64,000 nucleotides of DNA from Piper betle (taxonomy: Eukaryota > Streptophyta > Magnoliopsida > Piperales > Piperaceae): positions 56,229-120,228 of the forward strand of contig JAURVB010012972.1 of assembly GCA_033002965.1 (NCBI GenBank), read 5' to 3'. The notes below the pieces were generated by a model. The model did no database searches, was not told where the DNA came from, and saw only the letters and a list, made by a program, of their open reading frames with translations. Position 1 is the first letter of the stretch. The number at the start of each line of letters is the position of its first letter. The position numbers and the translations under genes are program-made. Shown here piece after piece: positions 31,109 through 45,900 of this stretch.

Positions 31109-32342
31109 GAAAGGCAGCTGCAGAACTCGAAGGCCATCAGAATTCTGCTGCTCTGAGAGATGGAACAAGACTGTGGCATTCTGTTGGAGTTTATTTCTTC
31201 TGGCGGCTTTTTTGATTACAAGAACAATTTTTTTAACAAAAAGAGAAAATGTTATATGTCTATAATACTGATAAATGATCACATATTTGAGATATTGAGT
31301 TTTTTTGCCTAAGCGAGATTAATTCAACTAAAATGAAACTTAATATTTAAGAAGTTTGGCTAGTAGTAATCGAGGAATCAGTGCTTCTCCAAAAAATTGA
31401 ACAAGCAGCACACATCATACAGGCAAAGGGGTACTTAGTAATTACTGCTATTTTTTTAGTTGAGTTAGACCAATCAACCCCCTCATGTTCATTAAAGCAT
31501 CGAGTGTTTTTGTTCGGCTCTCATTGCATTTAAGTTTTTCTTTCATTGCAGTTGATTATACTCTTGCAATGGTTTTAATATTTACTTAATTTAAAATTAT
31601 TACTTATGATTAGTAAATGGTTAGAGTATAATTTTATTCAAATTAAAATTTTCAAAATATTAATAAATTTTAATATATTTATAATTACATTAGTCAACTA
31701 CAACTTAAGATAGGCTCTAATTGTGACCGGCGTGGGATCAAAAGAAATAAACTTTTGTACTTTAGGGTTTATTTGTTTAGCAAAAAATAGTATAAATGAC
31801 ATGAACATTTTAAGATAATCAACCATATCAAAAGTAGTTATATTTAATATATTTTTTGTAAAAAAAATTAAATTAATTATTTTGTTTACAAATTAAACAT
31901 AATTATATTTATTAGAGTATAAAATAATTATTATTCCCGTATGTAGCTCAATCATGTACTCTTAAATAAACAAAAAAATATTTTCTCCTTTTTCTTATTT
32001 AAATAGATATGACAAAGGGGGAAAATAAATTTCTTGGATGGAGGGCACGAGGGTAAGATAATTATAATTAATTTGAACACAATACACGTCATAAAATATT
32101 AATTTTTTATAATATAATGCATATACGTTAATTTTAGTAAGTTGAAATTTTCATATTATTTACAAATTTTTTAATGCTAAATAAGCGGAGCCCTAATCAA
32201 AAAAATGTATATCATTATTTGTTTTTATTATTATTATTATTTATAATTTTTTTAAAACTTTTGCTTACTTGAGAAAAATATAAATAAATAAATTATGTCT
32301 AATATCCTAATTGTAATAAATAAGGTTATTATTATATGCGAG
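31109..32342. other. AT-rich spacer between the two RBX1 genes
   Basis: Contains the 3' flank of copy 1 and then AT-rich DNA with no recognised gene. Confidence 0.5.
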
Positions 32343-32801
32343 TAGGGGTCCTAACCAAACGAGCGAGTCGAGCTCAACATGTATCCGAACTCTACTCGAA
32401 TAGTTCGAAACTCGTTCGAACTCGACTCAAGATCAAACGAGTTTTGAACATACATGCTTGAGAGCTCAAAACCGACTCGATTAAAAATTAAATGTACCTC
32501 ACTTAAAAAAAATACAATTAATATAGATTGAACTCACAACTTTGAAGTCATCAACTTAAATACTTATTATTTAAAATCTCAATTCTTTATTATTATATTG
32601 TATATATATATATATATAATATAATATAAAATTATATTATTATATTATTTTATTGAGTCTAATTCACGTCGAGTTTGAATTATAATTGAATCAAGTTAAG
32701 TCGAATACGACTTTACTCTCTACTCGTAAATTCTAATTCGAATTGAGTTCGAAATTAAATATTTAAATATCAAATTTTAAATCGCTCCATTAGCAACCCT
32801 C
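32343..32801 (-). mobile_element. Family B hAT-type MITE-like element (copy B3) beside RBX1 copy 2
   Basis: Inverted relative to B1 and B2: it begins TAGGGGTCCTAACC and ends ATTAGCAACCCTC. Its right end lies 88 bp before the start codon of RBX1 copy 2. The 8-bp flanks match poorly (about 4 of 8), so the insertion may be older or the edge eroded. Confidence 0.7.
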
Positions 32802-32868
32802 CGTCAGAGCGTATCCCAAATTCCACGGCTTTGCCCGTCGCCCGATCCAAAGGCCGCAACAACCCTAA

Positions 32869-34974
<2,106 letters not shown>

Positions 34975-35650
34975 AAAAGGCTATCCTACTGAAGAATGGG
35001 CGAAGCCACTGGATCTTGCTCGTGTTATGGATAAATTGAACTGTTAAAACACCAGTCAAGTTTGCCTATTTCGGTGGCATGTTATTTAACGAATATTCTA
35101 TGCGTATAATTTTTCTCTAGTTTTTAGATTGTCATGTGGTATGGAGTATGAAAAAACTTTACATTAGGGTGATGTCTTTGCCGAAAGATTCATTCTGTGG
35201 TTTCTGTTGCCATGCTGTTTGCTGCTTCGTTTTTTTCAAGAAAATTCATTAAATTTTCACCAGGTCTGGATTTTTTTCCATAATAAAACTAGAAATTTAT
35301 ATATCGTTTAATTTGGAAAGTCCAAGTGGGTCGCCTATTGTTCCATGAAAATAACCCAGGTCTTTTTATTGCTATTGTTCCAGCTCCTTCCAAGTCTTTA
35401 CTTGCATTGAAATGTATTGAGCCCTCCCATCCTCGCTTCTTACCGACTAATTCTACCAATTTGATCTTTTCTCAATGATCCAATCAAAATACTGTAGCCA
35501 ACCAAATATTTAAGTTATGTTTGTACATCAATATTTATTTGTAACAGCTAAAGAATTTCAACTATGAGCTCAACGTTTCATAACTGATTACCAAATAATA
35601 AACAACAAAAATATAATTGATAGACAAATATTTGCTCAATGATATGAACA
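34975..35650. other. Convergent intergenic region
   Basis: Holds the 3' ends of RBX1 copy 2 (+) and the G-gamma gene (-). No additional gene seen. Confidence 0.5.
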
Positions 35651-37158
35651 TCAACAGCACAAACAACAAGAACTTTCTAAGCATTTGGAAGCGCAGTCAC
35701 AAATCCTGGTTTTGGAGGGGAAGGACCATTTGCAGCAGCTACACGAGCAGTCTGGGCAAGAAATTGAAGGAAAAGCACAACAAGAATTACAACAGATTGT
35801 TTGCAGGCAATTCCGGAAATGGCACCAGCAGCAACAAAGGCAACAATCTCGGCACTTTTTTGAGATGTTACAACTGCACCGTGGAGTTTTTAGCTGGATC
35901 GAGCACCCACTTGAGCAGCAAAAGATTGAGATGTTGCAAGACGGCCTTGAGTTTATCACCAGAGAGTAAACGATGCAGGGGATATTCAGAATCAACTTTT
36001 GGGTTGAAACAAACAGTGACCTATGATGAGTTGCAAGGCAGATATCAATAGTTCATACGACATTAAGTACAGGCACAAAGATGTTAAGTTCAACCAGATA
36101 AAGCATGAGGATTGTTCATAAATTATGGTGAGGGAATGATAATTTTGTCCTCTCGACACACCTTGATCTTACATATAAAAACAATCAGACTATCTATAGC
36201 CAATACCAATTTGCTTATTCTTGATAAAATCGTAAAACTGGGCAGAAAACTCGTACCTAAAACCTTACAAGTAAAAATCTAACAAAATAATCCTTTTACA
36301 GATGCAACAATTGGGTAGAACAGAAATGATAGGAGATATCAAAGCAAAAACAACCAGAACACATACCACATCCGTTTGCAAAGTCGGCATTTTCTTGCCC
36401 TCCTGCTCCTGTTCGACAAGAAAAATCTCAACAGTAAGGATATGAACTTATCAGAGAATTGGTACTAAAAACAGGTGTTTTTAGAAAAAGATAAAGAGTC
36501 ATACTGAGGTATCATAGGATCGTGGTTTGATGCCACAAATTCCTCGACCCTACAAAAGCAGTAAACATTCGTCAATTTACACAAAATTGTAAGCCAATTA
36601 CAGAACTTCAACTTATAGCACAAGAATTCACAAAGCCATAAACACATACTCTTTGCAACTTCTGGAAGCTAGTTGAAGAGAATCCAGTGTTCTCAGCTCA
36701 TCCTACAAAAACAAATTTTAAGTCAAGTAGCAAAATTGACAAGAGCAGAAAATTGAAGTCAGAAATTGATGGGAAGCATGACTGGTAAATGTTTATAGAC
36801 AGCAAGAAGAGGCAGGTAAGCAAGCTTTTCATTTCATGGGGAGAAAGAAGATGGAAAATGGAGGGGGCAATCTTTCTCAACAAGAAGTGAAGAAGAAAAT
36901 AAAAAGGAAAGAGAGAACACGGCCGACAAAGGAAGAAGATGGCAGCGGGAATCCATGCTCGGAATATCTCACCTCCAAGAAGGTGATCTCGCGGTTGAGC
37001 GACTGCAGCTGTGCCTGCAACCTGTGCTTTCCGTACAAATCCGGAAGCTTAGGGGGCGATCGAGGCGTCGGCAGCGACGACGCCGACGAAGTCGAAAGCG
37101 CATTCCCATTAACAGTTGCAGCAGCAGTTGCAGTAGCAGTGGTAGCAGCAGCTGCCAT
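35651..37158 (-). CDS. AGG3: Type-C heterotrimeric G-protein gamma subunit (AGG3/GS3/DEP1-like)
   Basis: Plant-specific large G-gamma that pairs with G-beta at the plasma membrane; relatives control organ and seed size. Exons on the minus strand: 37158-36973, 36702-36650, 36549-36505, 36408-36367, 36020-35651, all GT-AG, summing to 231 residues. The Ala/Thr/Ser-rich N-terminus is followed by the G-gamma-like domain (about residues 35-95: PPKLPDLYGKHRLQ, LNREITFLEDEL, SCKEVEEFV, DPMIP). Then come a short basic Cys-containing link and a tail of about 120 residues with some 31 cysteines in CC/CxC clusters, the hallmark of type C. The start is the ATG at 37158; an in-frame GTG lies just upstream. 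The short exon 4 and the precise start of the last exon are the least certain points. Confidence 0.88.
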
Positions 37159-37969
37159 GGTTCCCTCCACTCAAACCACCGCCCTCCCCAAAAAAGGAAA
37201 AAACTAAAAAAAAAACAGAGAAATGAAAACCGCCGTCGACCCAACACGGAGAACGTCGCAAAAACAGCGTAGCAGGCCTTCAAAACACCCCAACAACAAC
37301 AAGATAACGAAAAGCTATAGAAAGATGGGAGAAGGAAATGGTAAGACACAAACTTTTTTTCGGGGTAGGAGAAGGGGACCGTCTGGCTGCTACCAACCTC
37401 TGCGCGGCGCAGCTACTCTGCAGGCTCTGCAAAAACGCTGCATCACGAAGTCAGACGCCATTTGAATGCCATCCATTTTAAACCCAAGGTTTAGGAGGCA
37501 AAGCAAAGCAAACTTAGCTAATACTAATAGCCAAGCTTAGCTACAGAGCTGTGTAAGGCTTCACCGAGAGACAGTGAAGGGAGCAGGACGGCACGAGACG
37601 CTGACCGCCATTGATGGGAAGTGGGAAGGTTGTGATCTCGGTAGAGAGTATAGGGAGTGATCAGATGATCAGAGACCGTGGTGTCGGAGGTCTGAGCAAA
37701 GAGAGGGGTGGGACTTAAAGACTGTGCTACATCGGTCTCAGAGTTGTACGAAGTAAAAGCTTTATCTACTGATCGGGTACGGAGGAGAGGCGACTGTGGA
37801 ACGTGGAGGTGACGGGTGCGCACAGACTTCTTACTTTCCGGCCGCCGGTGGTGTCTCTCCGGCGACTGTACCGTCACCTGCGTTTCGTAGCAATGTTGAG
37901 CGAGAGATTGATTGATTGAGTGCATGGGTAACAGTGTTGACAGTGAGAAGAGTTCATATTTTGGAGGGA

Positions 37970-38001
<32 letters not shown>

Positions 38002-40860
38002 ACTTATCAAAAAATAAATCTGTTTTGTGTATTAAAAGTTTGCTGTAATGTAATAGTTTAATTGATGTTCATCAATAATTATTAACGCTAATAATATTTC
38101 CCAATTGATAAAATTGATAATCATGATAATTTTAAAGAATTTATAAAAAAATTATAATTAATTTCTTATTACGCATAGTTAAACATAACTAACTAAATTA
38201 TTAGTATTATCAATTTAATCTCTAGATACATAATTAATCTTTATTAAATAGGGATTAAAGTATATGAATATATAAATAAAATTAAATTTTGTAAAAAAAT
38301 TATATTAAAAATTATATAAATGGTTAAACTTTTCCGAATTTAAAGATTGCATTATATCATTAGATATGTCACGGTATTAAAAATTATGTTTTAAATGATA
38401 ATTTTTTATTTTAATATAAGCTAAATTCAATAAACTCGAAAATAATAAAAATTTTACTTGGCTACTAATCCCAAATCAACCTAAAAGGGTTTATTTAAGT
38501 GATGTGAACATACTTAATTAGCTTACAAAGTTAAGTAATCGCAAGTTTTTTTCACAATCTAAGCTCATTATTTGTTAACCCCTTTAATTCATTTTTAAAC
38601 TTTTTAATCCATGTTGATTTATTAATAATTAAAAGAGTAATAATTTGTTGTACACACTGTAAGTCTCCATCGACATATATTATTTAAGCACATATTAAAT
38701 ATTTTAATGATAATTTTACACACTGACCAGGTCTTACAATAAATAAATGCGGTAAGACTTTATAGCTTATTATAATATTAATTGAGGTGAATTAAAATCA
38801 AAATAAGTTAAATATTCAATTGAAAACTAACAATGTTAATCAAACTTTACTTTACAAATTTCCCAACCCTACACCGAAAATCAACATATTCAACTTTTAA
38901 AAATATAGACGAGTAACGAGTTGCTTTTTTCTCCAAATATTAGCTAATTTATTAGTAATTAATTAAAATTAATGGACACAAGTCGCTTAACTAAATAATA
39001 TCTAAAAAGATTTAAAAATTCGACGAGTAGCCCAAATGTGGCAATTTGTGAACTTAGTACTCTTACGTGTCAATTTTGAGTACGGCTTGTGTCCGTACCC
39101 CCACACGTGTCAGATCCCACGTGACTGCCGTAAGTCTATTATTTCATTGGATTCGAACCTCTTCCACATTGACTAAAATACCCTCCATTTTAATATGATA
39201 TGACTAAAAAGCCACTGTCCTCCTCGGGCCCATTTAGCTTCTTTCTGGGCCGGCCGGGCACAATGAGAGCCCATAACATTCGTTTGTCATTTAGGGTTTA
39301 GGGGGCCCCAACCAAGAATTTGTTCATAGAAGTGTCTTGGCTCCAAAAATTCAATTTTCAATGGGAAGACCCAAATGATGAAATCATGGAAATGGTCTAT
39401 AAATAAATGAACATTAGATCACAGTTAATTAAAATGGTTGTTTGAAGAAACGCTTCGATTTAATTCTATTGAACTATGTAAAATACTGGTTGAAGTGCCG
39501 TAATCGTCGTAATAACGCCATCTATTTATCGCCATTTGGGGCCAATGTTTATAATACACAAAGGATAGTTTGTTGATGACGATATTAAGGAAAGATTAGT
39601 TTGTTGGTTTTATGACCTGTGGAAAAAAATGGGACCATTCCCTTGTATTATGTGAGGTTTATATGTAGTTATTAATTTGTTAAACCAAAAGGGATGGTCA
39701 GCGGCTATTTAGTGCTTGTTGGTGTGGCTTATCTAGAAGCCCACTTCGTTGACTAAATTGATCAACTCATTTTTATAAATTTTAGTTTACAATTTTTTTA
39801 ATTTTAACATGTGTTTGTAGGACTTTCAAATAAATCATTTGCGGTCTTTTGTGGGCAATGGCTTCTATTTTGTTGACAATGTGCTCTTATTACTAGCCGG
39901 CATGAATTGACGCAATAACATGAATTTATTTTATCGGCATGACATTGAAGTTATGAACTTGCTGGGAAATTACATGAGGGGGTGAAAAAATTGAGTTTCA
40001 TACAGTCAAGGTGGCTCAAATGCTAAATTGTATTTCACACCAGGAAAGGCCAGATTTTGGAGGAAATGATACTCAATGCTCAAAGCCACTAAACTTTTAG
40101 CCAAATGAGATTTAACAAGTTTGGAATGTGACCAAACATTTATTCCATTAAGCTTGACATTCAGACATCTGAAGGACTTAGAATGTTGTAAGGGCCAGTA
40201 TCAATTTCCTTGTATCCCCTCAGTTTAAACCCCACTCAGTCGCAATTTGTTATACCAAAAAAAGCGAGTTATAGCTAAGAAATTGAGGGATATGAGCTAT
40301 TCAACACTGGGGGAGAAGGTTGTGACCAAAGTCCCAAAGATATTGTTTGACAAAGTATTATCAGTTGTACAAACTTGGACTTGTTTGCCACTTCATTACA
40401 GATAAAATCTTGTCGTCTGCTTCGACGGCTTGACAATACAAGTAATAGAATACCCAAGTCATTCAAATTGTCATCTAAATATATTGAACAAACGAAAGCC
40501 TTTTGAAGTGGGTAGGTGTATGTTAGATTAAAGATTGCCCTTCTGGGAGGAAAAGGTCTTAATCAACCTGTATTTTTCTGGGTATGGAAATTTCTGGTCT
40601 CAGTGAGACTCACTGAATTTTTACGTGGTACAAGAGCCAAAGATTTTTTGCGAGGAATGCATTTGGAAAATATAAAAGTGCTTCAACTCGGCAAATCACT
40701 TGGACAAACCAAAACCTTTCAACTCTTTTCTATTATTCAAGATTGTAACAGTTTTTTCAGAGAAAATCTTCACCTTCTATCCACACAAAAACTGCATTAT
40801 CTACAAAGTTGGTTTCAAAAGGAATGCATGCATGTGTATGTTTGTTGTATCCTCTAAATC
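37159..40860. other. G-gamma upstream region and AT-rich intergenic DNA
   Basis: 37159-37480 should hold the leader of the G-gamma gene; a 23-codon upstream frame starts at 37461 (minus). A TA microsatellite lies at 37969-37997. 38000-39000 is plain AT-rich DNA. A promoter-like motif cluster is noted at 39064-39301. Nothing gene-like was accepted between there and 40860. Confidence 0.5.
39064..39301. promoter_or_regulatory. Promoter-like motif cluster without a nearby gene
   Basis: Three ACGTG cores (39065, 39104 and the full G-box CCACGTGA near 39117) are followed by site-II-like GGGCCCA (39226), TGGGCC (39246) and GCCCAT (39269) and a telo-box-like TTAGGGTTTA (39291). Such groupings are common in plant promoters, but no start codon with a plausible product follows on either strand. 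Confidence 0.35.
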
Positions 40861-40898
40861 CTAAGCACCCCTGCCTCTATGCCGAGCACCATTAACCC

Positions 40899-42976
40899 CT
40901 ACACTATTCTTGTAAAGCTGCGAATCCGTGAAGTTGAACACCGTCTTCTCATTCGGCGATCTCGGCAGACGGCCAGGGTGTGCCCTCTCGCCAGGCTGCC
41001 GGCGGCGGTGGCGGCGGTGCTGCTGCATTTCCTCATCATCCTCTCCCACGCCCCTCGGAGAGATTTTCCTCCCCTCCTCTTCCTCAGCTGCAGCCGGTTT
41101 TTCACCTCCTCCGCCACCGTGTAAACGAAATGCCCCATTGGGATGTCACTCTTAACCTCTAGGAGAGGCTCCAGGGTCTCCACCACAGTGCTCATCAATG
41201 GCCTGTACTTGGGGTTTTGTTTGAGGCATTGGTAGGCCAATTGGGCAGCTTTGAGTGCACCTTTTGCCGAGAACTGCCCATCTAGTTTAGGGTCCATTAT
41301 CCGGTTGAGCCTTCGGATGTCATTTAAACTAGGCCTTGCCCAATCTACCAAATTCTGCTCTCTGGTTGGCCGCTTCTTGTCCATGCACCTCCGCCCTGTC
41401 AAGAGCTCCAATAGCACCACCCCAAAGCTGTACACATCACTCTTAGCCGTCAAGTGGCCTGTACAGTATTCATACACACACGCATAATATAATAGTTAGA
41501 ATTGAGCTATGTGATGTTGCAAAAATTTAACAACAATCAAATGATCAATGTTTGCATACCAGTCATGACATACTCCGGAGCTGCGTAGCCATGCGTGCCC
41601 ATGACACGGGTGGATACATGAGTTTCTTCTCCTTCTGGGCCATCCTTTGCTAGCCCAAAATCTGAAAGTTTTGCTGTGAAATCCTGCAAGAGATCAAATC
41701 AAGAATGTCAGTGACTGATCGGCTCATTTGCAACCATGGGGAGTAATTCTGAGTAGTTAAAATTTTCTATGAATATATCACAGTAACTGGAACATACCGA
41801 GTCCAATAAAATGTTTGATGCCTTGAAGTCACGGTAGATGACAGGCTTCTCTGCTCCATGGAGAAAAGCAAGACCTTTGGCTGCACCTACTGCAATCTTT
41901 AGTCGAGTCAACCACGGCAAACATACCGAATATCCTGCACAATACAAGGTGACCCCATAATTAGCTATTAGCTTCTTCTTGTTTACACTACTTTTCATTA
42001 GATTGTACTTGTATTTTACACACCCATGAGAAGTCATGTAGTAATTGGTAACTATTGAAGCTCTCTAAGTCATAAGTGCTCTGTTACCAAATTTCTGGAA
42101 TCCAAAATGGCTGCTTTATTTCTCAATATGAAAGGACCCTTCTTTTTGACTTTTATTTTTTATTATCCGTTTCTAGAGGAAGGAATATGCAAACTACAGT
42201 AACAAAGCTCCTAGAACTTGTTTGTAAGCTGTGTCCTAATCTTTTTATTGGTATGAAACATTTGTGTAAAAACTCAAGAGCACTACAATGTACAGAGAAG
42301 AAGAAGAAGAAACTTACTTTTGAGCAAATGGTTTTCCAAGCTCCCTTTGGGCATGTATTCATACATAAGCAGCCTGTGCTCATCCTCATAGCAATACCCG
42401 ATCAACTTCACCAGATTGGCATGCCTCAATTGACCAAGAAACACAACCTCGGCCTGTCAATCACCACAACCAAAAGCAATCAAAAATCAAAGTTAACATT
42501 TGCATCAAACAAGTAATCAAAATAATCTTAGAAACAACATTTTTGCTAGATCAAGTACTATTAATTTGGATGCTCACCAGCCATTCCTTGTGGCCCTGGT
42601 TGCCTTCCAAGTCCAGCAGCTTGACGGCCACCGGCTGGGCCTTCAACCCCGACCGGACCTTGTCGCCGACGAACCCCTTGTGGACAGGGCCGAAGCCGCC
42701 CTCGCCGAGGAAGTTGGTGGAGGAGAAGTTGTGGGTGATCTCCCTGAGCTCGGCCAGCGTGAAGACGTGGAGGTTGGATCCCACCAGCGAGGAAGACAAG
42801 TCCTCCGGCGACAGGGACGACCCCGGATTGCTCAAGTCCGAGAACGTGATCCTCTGAAACGACGACTGCTTCGCCGCCGCCTTCTTCATCTCCGGCATCG
42901 GCGCCAGCTGCACCTGCCTCTTGTCTGCCCTCAAGCAGATCGGCAGCAGGTACTCCCACGGCAGCTTGCAGCACAT
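40899..42976 (-). CDS. RIPK-like receptor-like cytoplasmic kinase (RLCK VII), probable C-terminal frameshift
   Basis: Ser/Thr kinase related to RPM1-induced protein kinase, an immune-signalling kinase at the plasma membrane. Minus-strand exons: 42976-42578, 42453-42318, 41934-41798, 41683-41560, 41458-40899, all GT-AG; 451 residues as read. The N-terminus MCCK has a Cys pair suited to lipidation but no Gly2. The family phrase [16 protein letters not shown] precedes the kinase domain: Gly loop GEGGFG (91-96), Lys119, catalytic YRDFKASN (Asp214), DFG (Asp232) and the [12 protein letters not shown] activation segment. After VYTVAEEV the frame turns into an unlikely basic tail. A neighbouring frame, open to a stop at 40861-40863, gives an acidic and then Arg/Ser-rich tail ending near a DSQLYKN phrase, as expected of the family. 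One base missing around 41096-41106 would explain this. Confidence 0.9.
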
Positions 42977-45900
42977 CTTGCTCTAAGCTATAGCTAGAGC
43001 TCAACTGACAAAACAAGACACAACCCAGATACAAAAAATGGTGTAGAAGTGTATCTGATCTGTTGTTCTACGTTTTGGAGGAGCTCGGTTCGTCTATAAA
43101 GAAGATGATGACTATTGTCTTGTGCTAAACAAATAAAGGTAAGGCCTGTTGCTTGTGGCCAGGCTTGATGGATTGACAGATATACGTGTATATATATACA
43201 TAGAGAGGGAGATGTTCAATGCAATAATGCAAGACCCACCAACTCCTTGTACAAAGCAAGGATCATAAAGTCCACCATCAGATCCTTCTTCTCTGGTCGA
43301 GTACACGAAGAGAAATCGTAAAAATGAAAAAATAGAAGAACCAGTCCTAATTTACGCGTCTGCCCTTCTTGAACAGGATGACATCTTCTCTTCTTTGTTT
43401 CTATTCCACGGCTTCCAAGAAAGAGCAGGCAATGAGCAATGGGATCCATGTCTGCTTAGAGCAATATAGAAAGGCCGTTTGACTGTGCGTCACTTGTCTG
43501 GAAGTGTCATTAGCTTATAGTTTTTTATTTTTTGGGTTCATCTTATCTGGGTAGGATCAAATTTTGGTAGGGGACAAGAATCTGTATTACTTGAGAGGTT
43601 TGTTTGGTTGTTTTTGATGAGCATATTGTTGGAGTGAGTAACTCCTTGTCAATAGCTAATTATAGATTTAGTGTGCTCATTTCTATGGTCACAAAATTTA
43701 ATGAAATTCCACCATGAGATGAACACATTAATTACTGCAACCAGGTTGTTAGATTATTTACTCTTATAACTCAGAATTGTGAAAATCAATAGTAGAGAAT
43801 TCTGTACAAAACTAAAATATATACATACACTTTACTTAATAGTAAAAGAAAAACATGAATATGCAACAAAGTCAAATACAAAAATACGATCAGCCAAAGA
43901 AGAACACCCAAGGGACATATATCATACAAGCATTAGTTTTACGGATATAATAATTGAGCCCTTGATCAACATTATTCATTTAGTTTAAAATTGTTGGATG
44001 TGAGAGTTATTTGAAATAAATTTGCTTTATCCATCGAAATTTATCCTACTAGGAAATACTTTTACCCTATTAATAATCTTATTTTTATTTAAAAAATATT
44101 CAAGTTGGTTTTAATAAATAAATTATTACGTTGAAGAGTGGATTTTCGACCTCCAAATCACCATAACCACCAATAGTAACATCTCTTAATCTCTTAACCA
44201 TTCGATACACAAAGGATAAAAATAAAAAATAATAAGATTTATTAAATATTTTGCCGCCTCATAACCATAACTTTCCTTATTGTAATGAAAGGCAAACTTA
44301 GGTGTGGGAGTCATTATAAGCTATGGGTGGGGGGATTGACAATTGTGGCTTCTAGAACTTGATCTTGTCTCTAATTAAATATACATATTAGCATGACAAA
44401 AAAAAAATCAGATAAAGAAAATGGCACATCCAAGACAAATGGGATTAATTATATAATTATCTCAAAGTCCAAGAACCTTCTAATTAACAAGGGCAGAATC
44501 GTCCATTTCGGATCAACGATTTTTTTTTCCTTTTATTAGTTAATAAGAGCAGTCAATTGAGGTGGGAGGAAATGGACGCCGTCAACGCGTTAACGGCGAA
44601 GGACAGATTGGCGTCTTGGAGACCCACGTAGATTGTGTTACGCCGCGTCGGCTCCAGCTGGCATTTTGGCCCGACCCAGCCGGTCCGGTCCACCCAGGTT
44701 GGGAGAAAGTAATACTCTCTTTTTCTGGGTCACGAGTGCTACTTTTCTGTAGTCATGCCTGCTTTTGGATACTTCCATGTTTCATGACTTAATTTTAGTC
44801 ATGGCCCACTACTTGTAGCCACGTGTTAGAAATTAGGGTTGAACAAAATTTGATTAAGATCGATGAAATCAAGCCGGCCGACCACTTAATAATTCAATCC
44901 AGGGTATTTTGTATTTTGGTTTGATCAAGTAGGTAGATACTTATCAGAAATTGAAACGAACGAAACAAAATATAAAACTCAGTTTCTTTAACTTGTTGAG
45001 TTAGTACGTGTAAACCTTAATTTTTTCATCTAAATTCTAGTAATGACAGATAATTCAAAATCCACATTCATTTGCTGCATCTGCAGAATTGAGATGATAA
45101 AAAATCTTATATTTGTGAAATTAGATTAACGAGTCGTAATTTGGGTCAGATAATTAATGACCCGAACATAAACTTTTTATGAAAGTAGGAAAGACCGGAC
45201 TCTTTCTATGCACAAAGGAAGGAAAATGGACCGGGCAATCCCCAGTGGTTCAAGTGGACCCCAGCTCAAACTATGCTTCACATGTATATATTTATGTGGC
45301 TTTGACTAAGATGGAGAGTTTATTTGATCAACTTCATACTTTTACTTCTTTTTATCTAGATGGATGAGATTAATTAGTTGAAAAGCTTATGATCAGGAGT
45401 TACTTTAAGCCAAAAAATTTCTTTAAAAAAATCTTTTTTTAATTCATCTGCTTCCACCGAATACCCAAGGAGATTAATGACATAAATTTTAAATTATGAT
45501 TCACGCAATTATATATAATAAAATTTTAAATCAAAAAAATATCTTTCCCGATGCCAACCTGGCTATTGGGGCTAACAATGCACAAATATTGGCACGATTA
45601 TAAGAAGAAAAAGAGTGTACGAGAGAATAACCCAATTTAAGGAAAAAAAATGCTCACTTTAAACACTTTCTAGTTACTTTAAAATATTTTTGATTAATTA
45701 TAATTGGGTGAATTTTGGATAAAAGAAGTCTTTTGCACTGCATTTCTTTGGATCCAAAGAAACAGCAGACAGGTACACAGTTACTGCCTGTGGTAGTTCA
45801 ATGCCATCTTTTTTACTTGGAGCAAACAAACAACCGCATTTTTTGTAAGCATGGTTAGCAAAGTATTAAGACAACAAAACCAGAAGCCAAGATACACACC

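Noticed and set aside
35617..36051. Plus-strand frames of 94-144 codons over the G-gamma last exon
   Set aside because: Antisense reflections of the Cys-rich tail; Gln-rich only because the complementary strand is Cys-rich.
37524..37925. 133-codon minus-strand frame upstream of the G-gamma gene
   Set aside because: It begins with ATG but is Ser/Thr/His-rich with no recognisable domain. It may be a leader or chance frame; transcript data would be needed.
40516..40857. 113-codon plus-strand frame before the kinase gene
   Set aside because: Starts from a non-ATG codon, has no family features and abuts the 3' end of the opposite gene.
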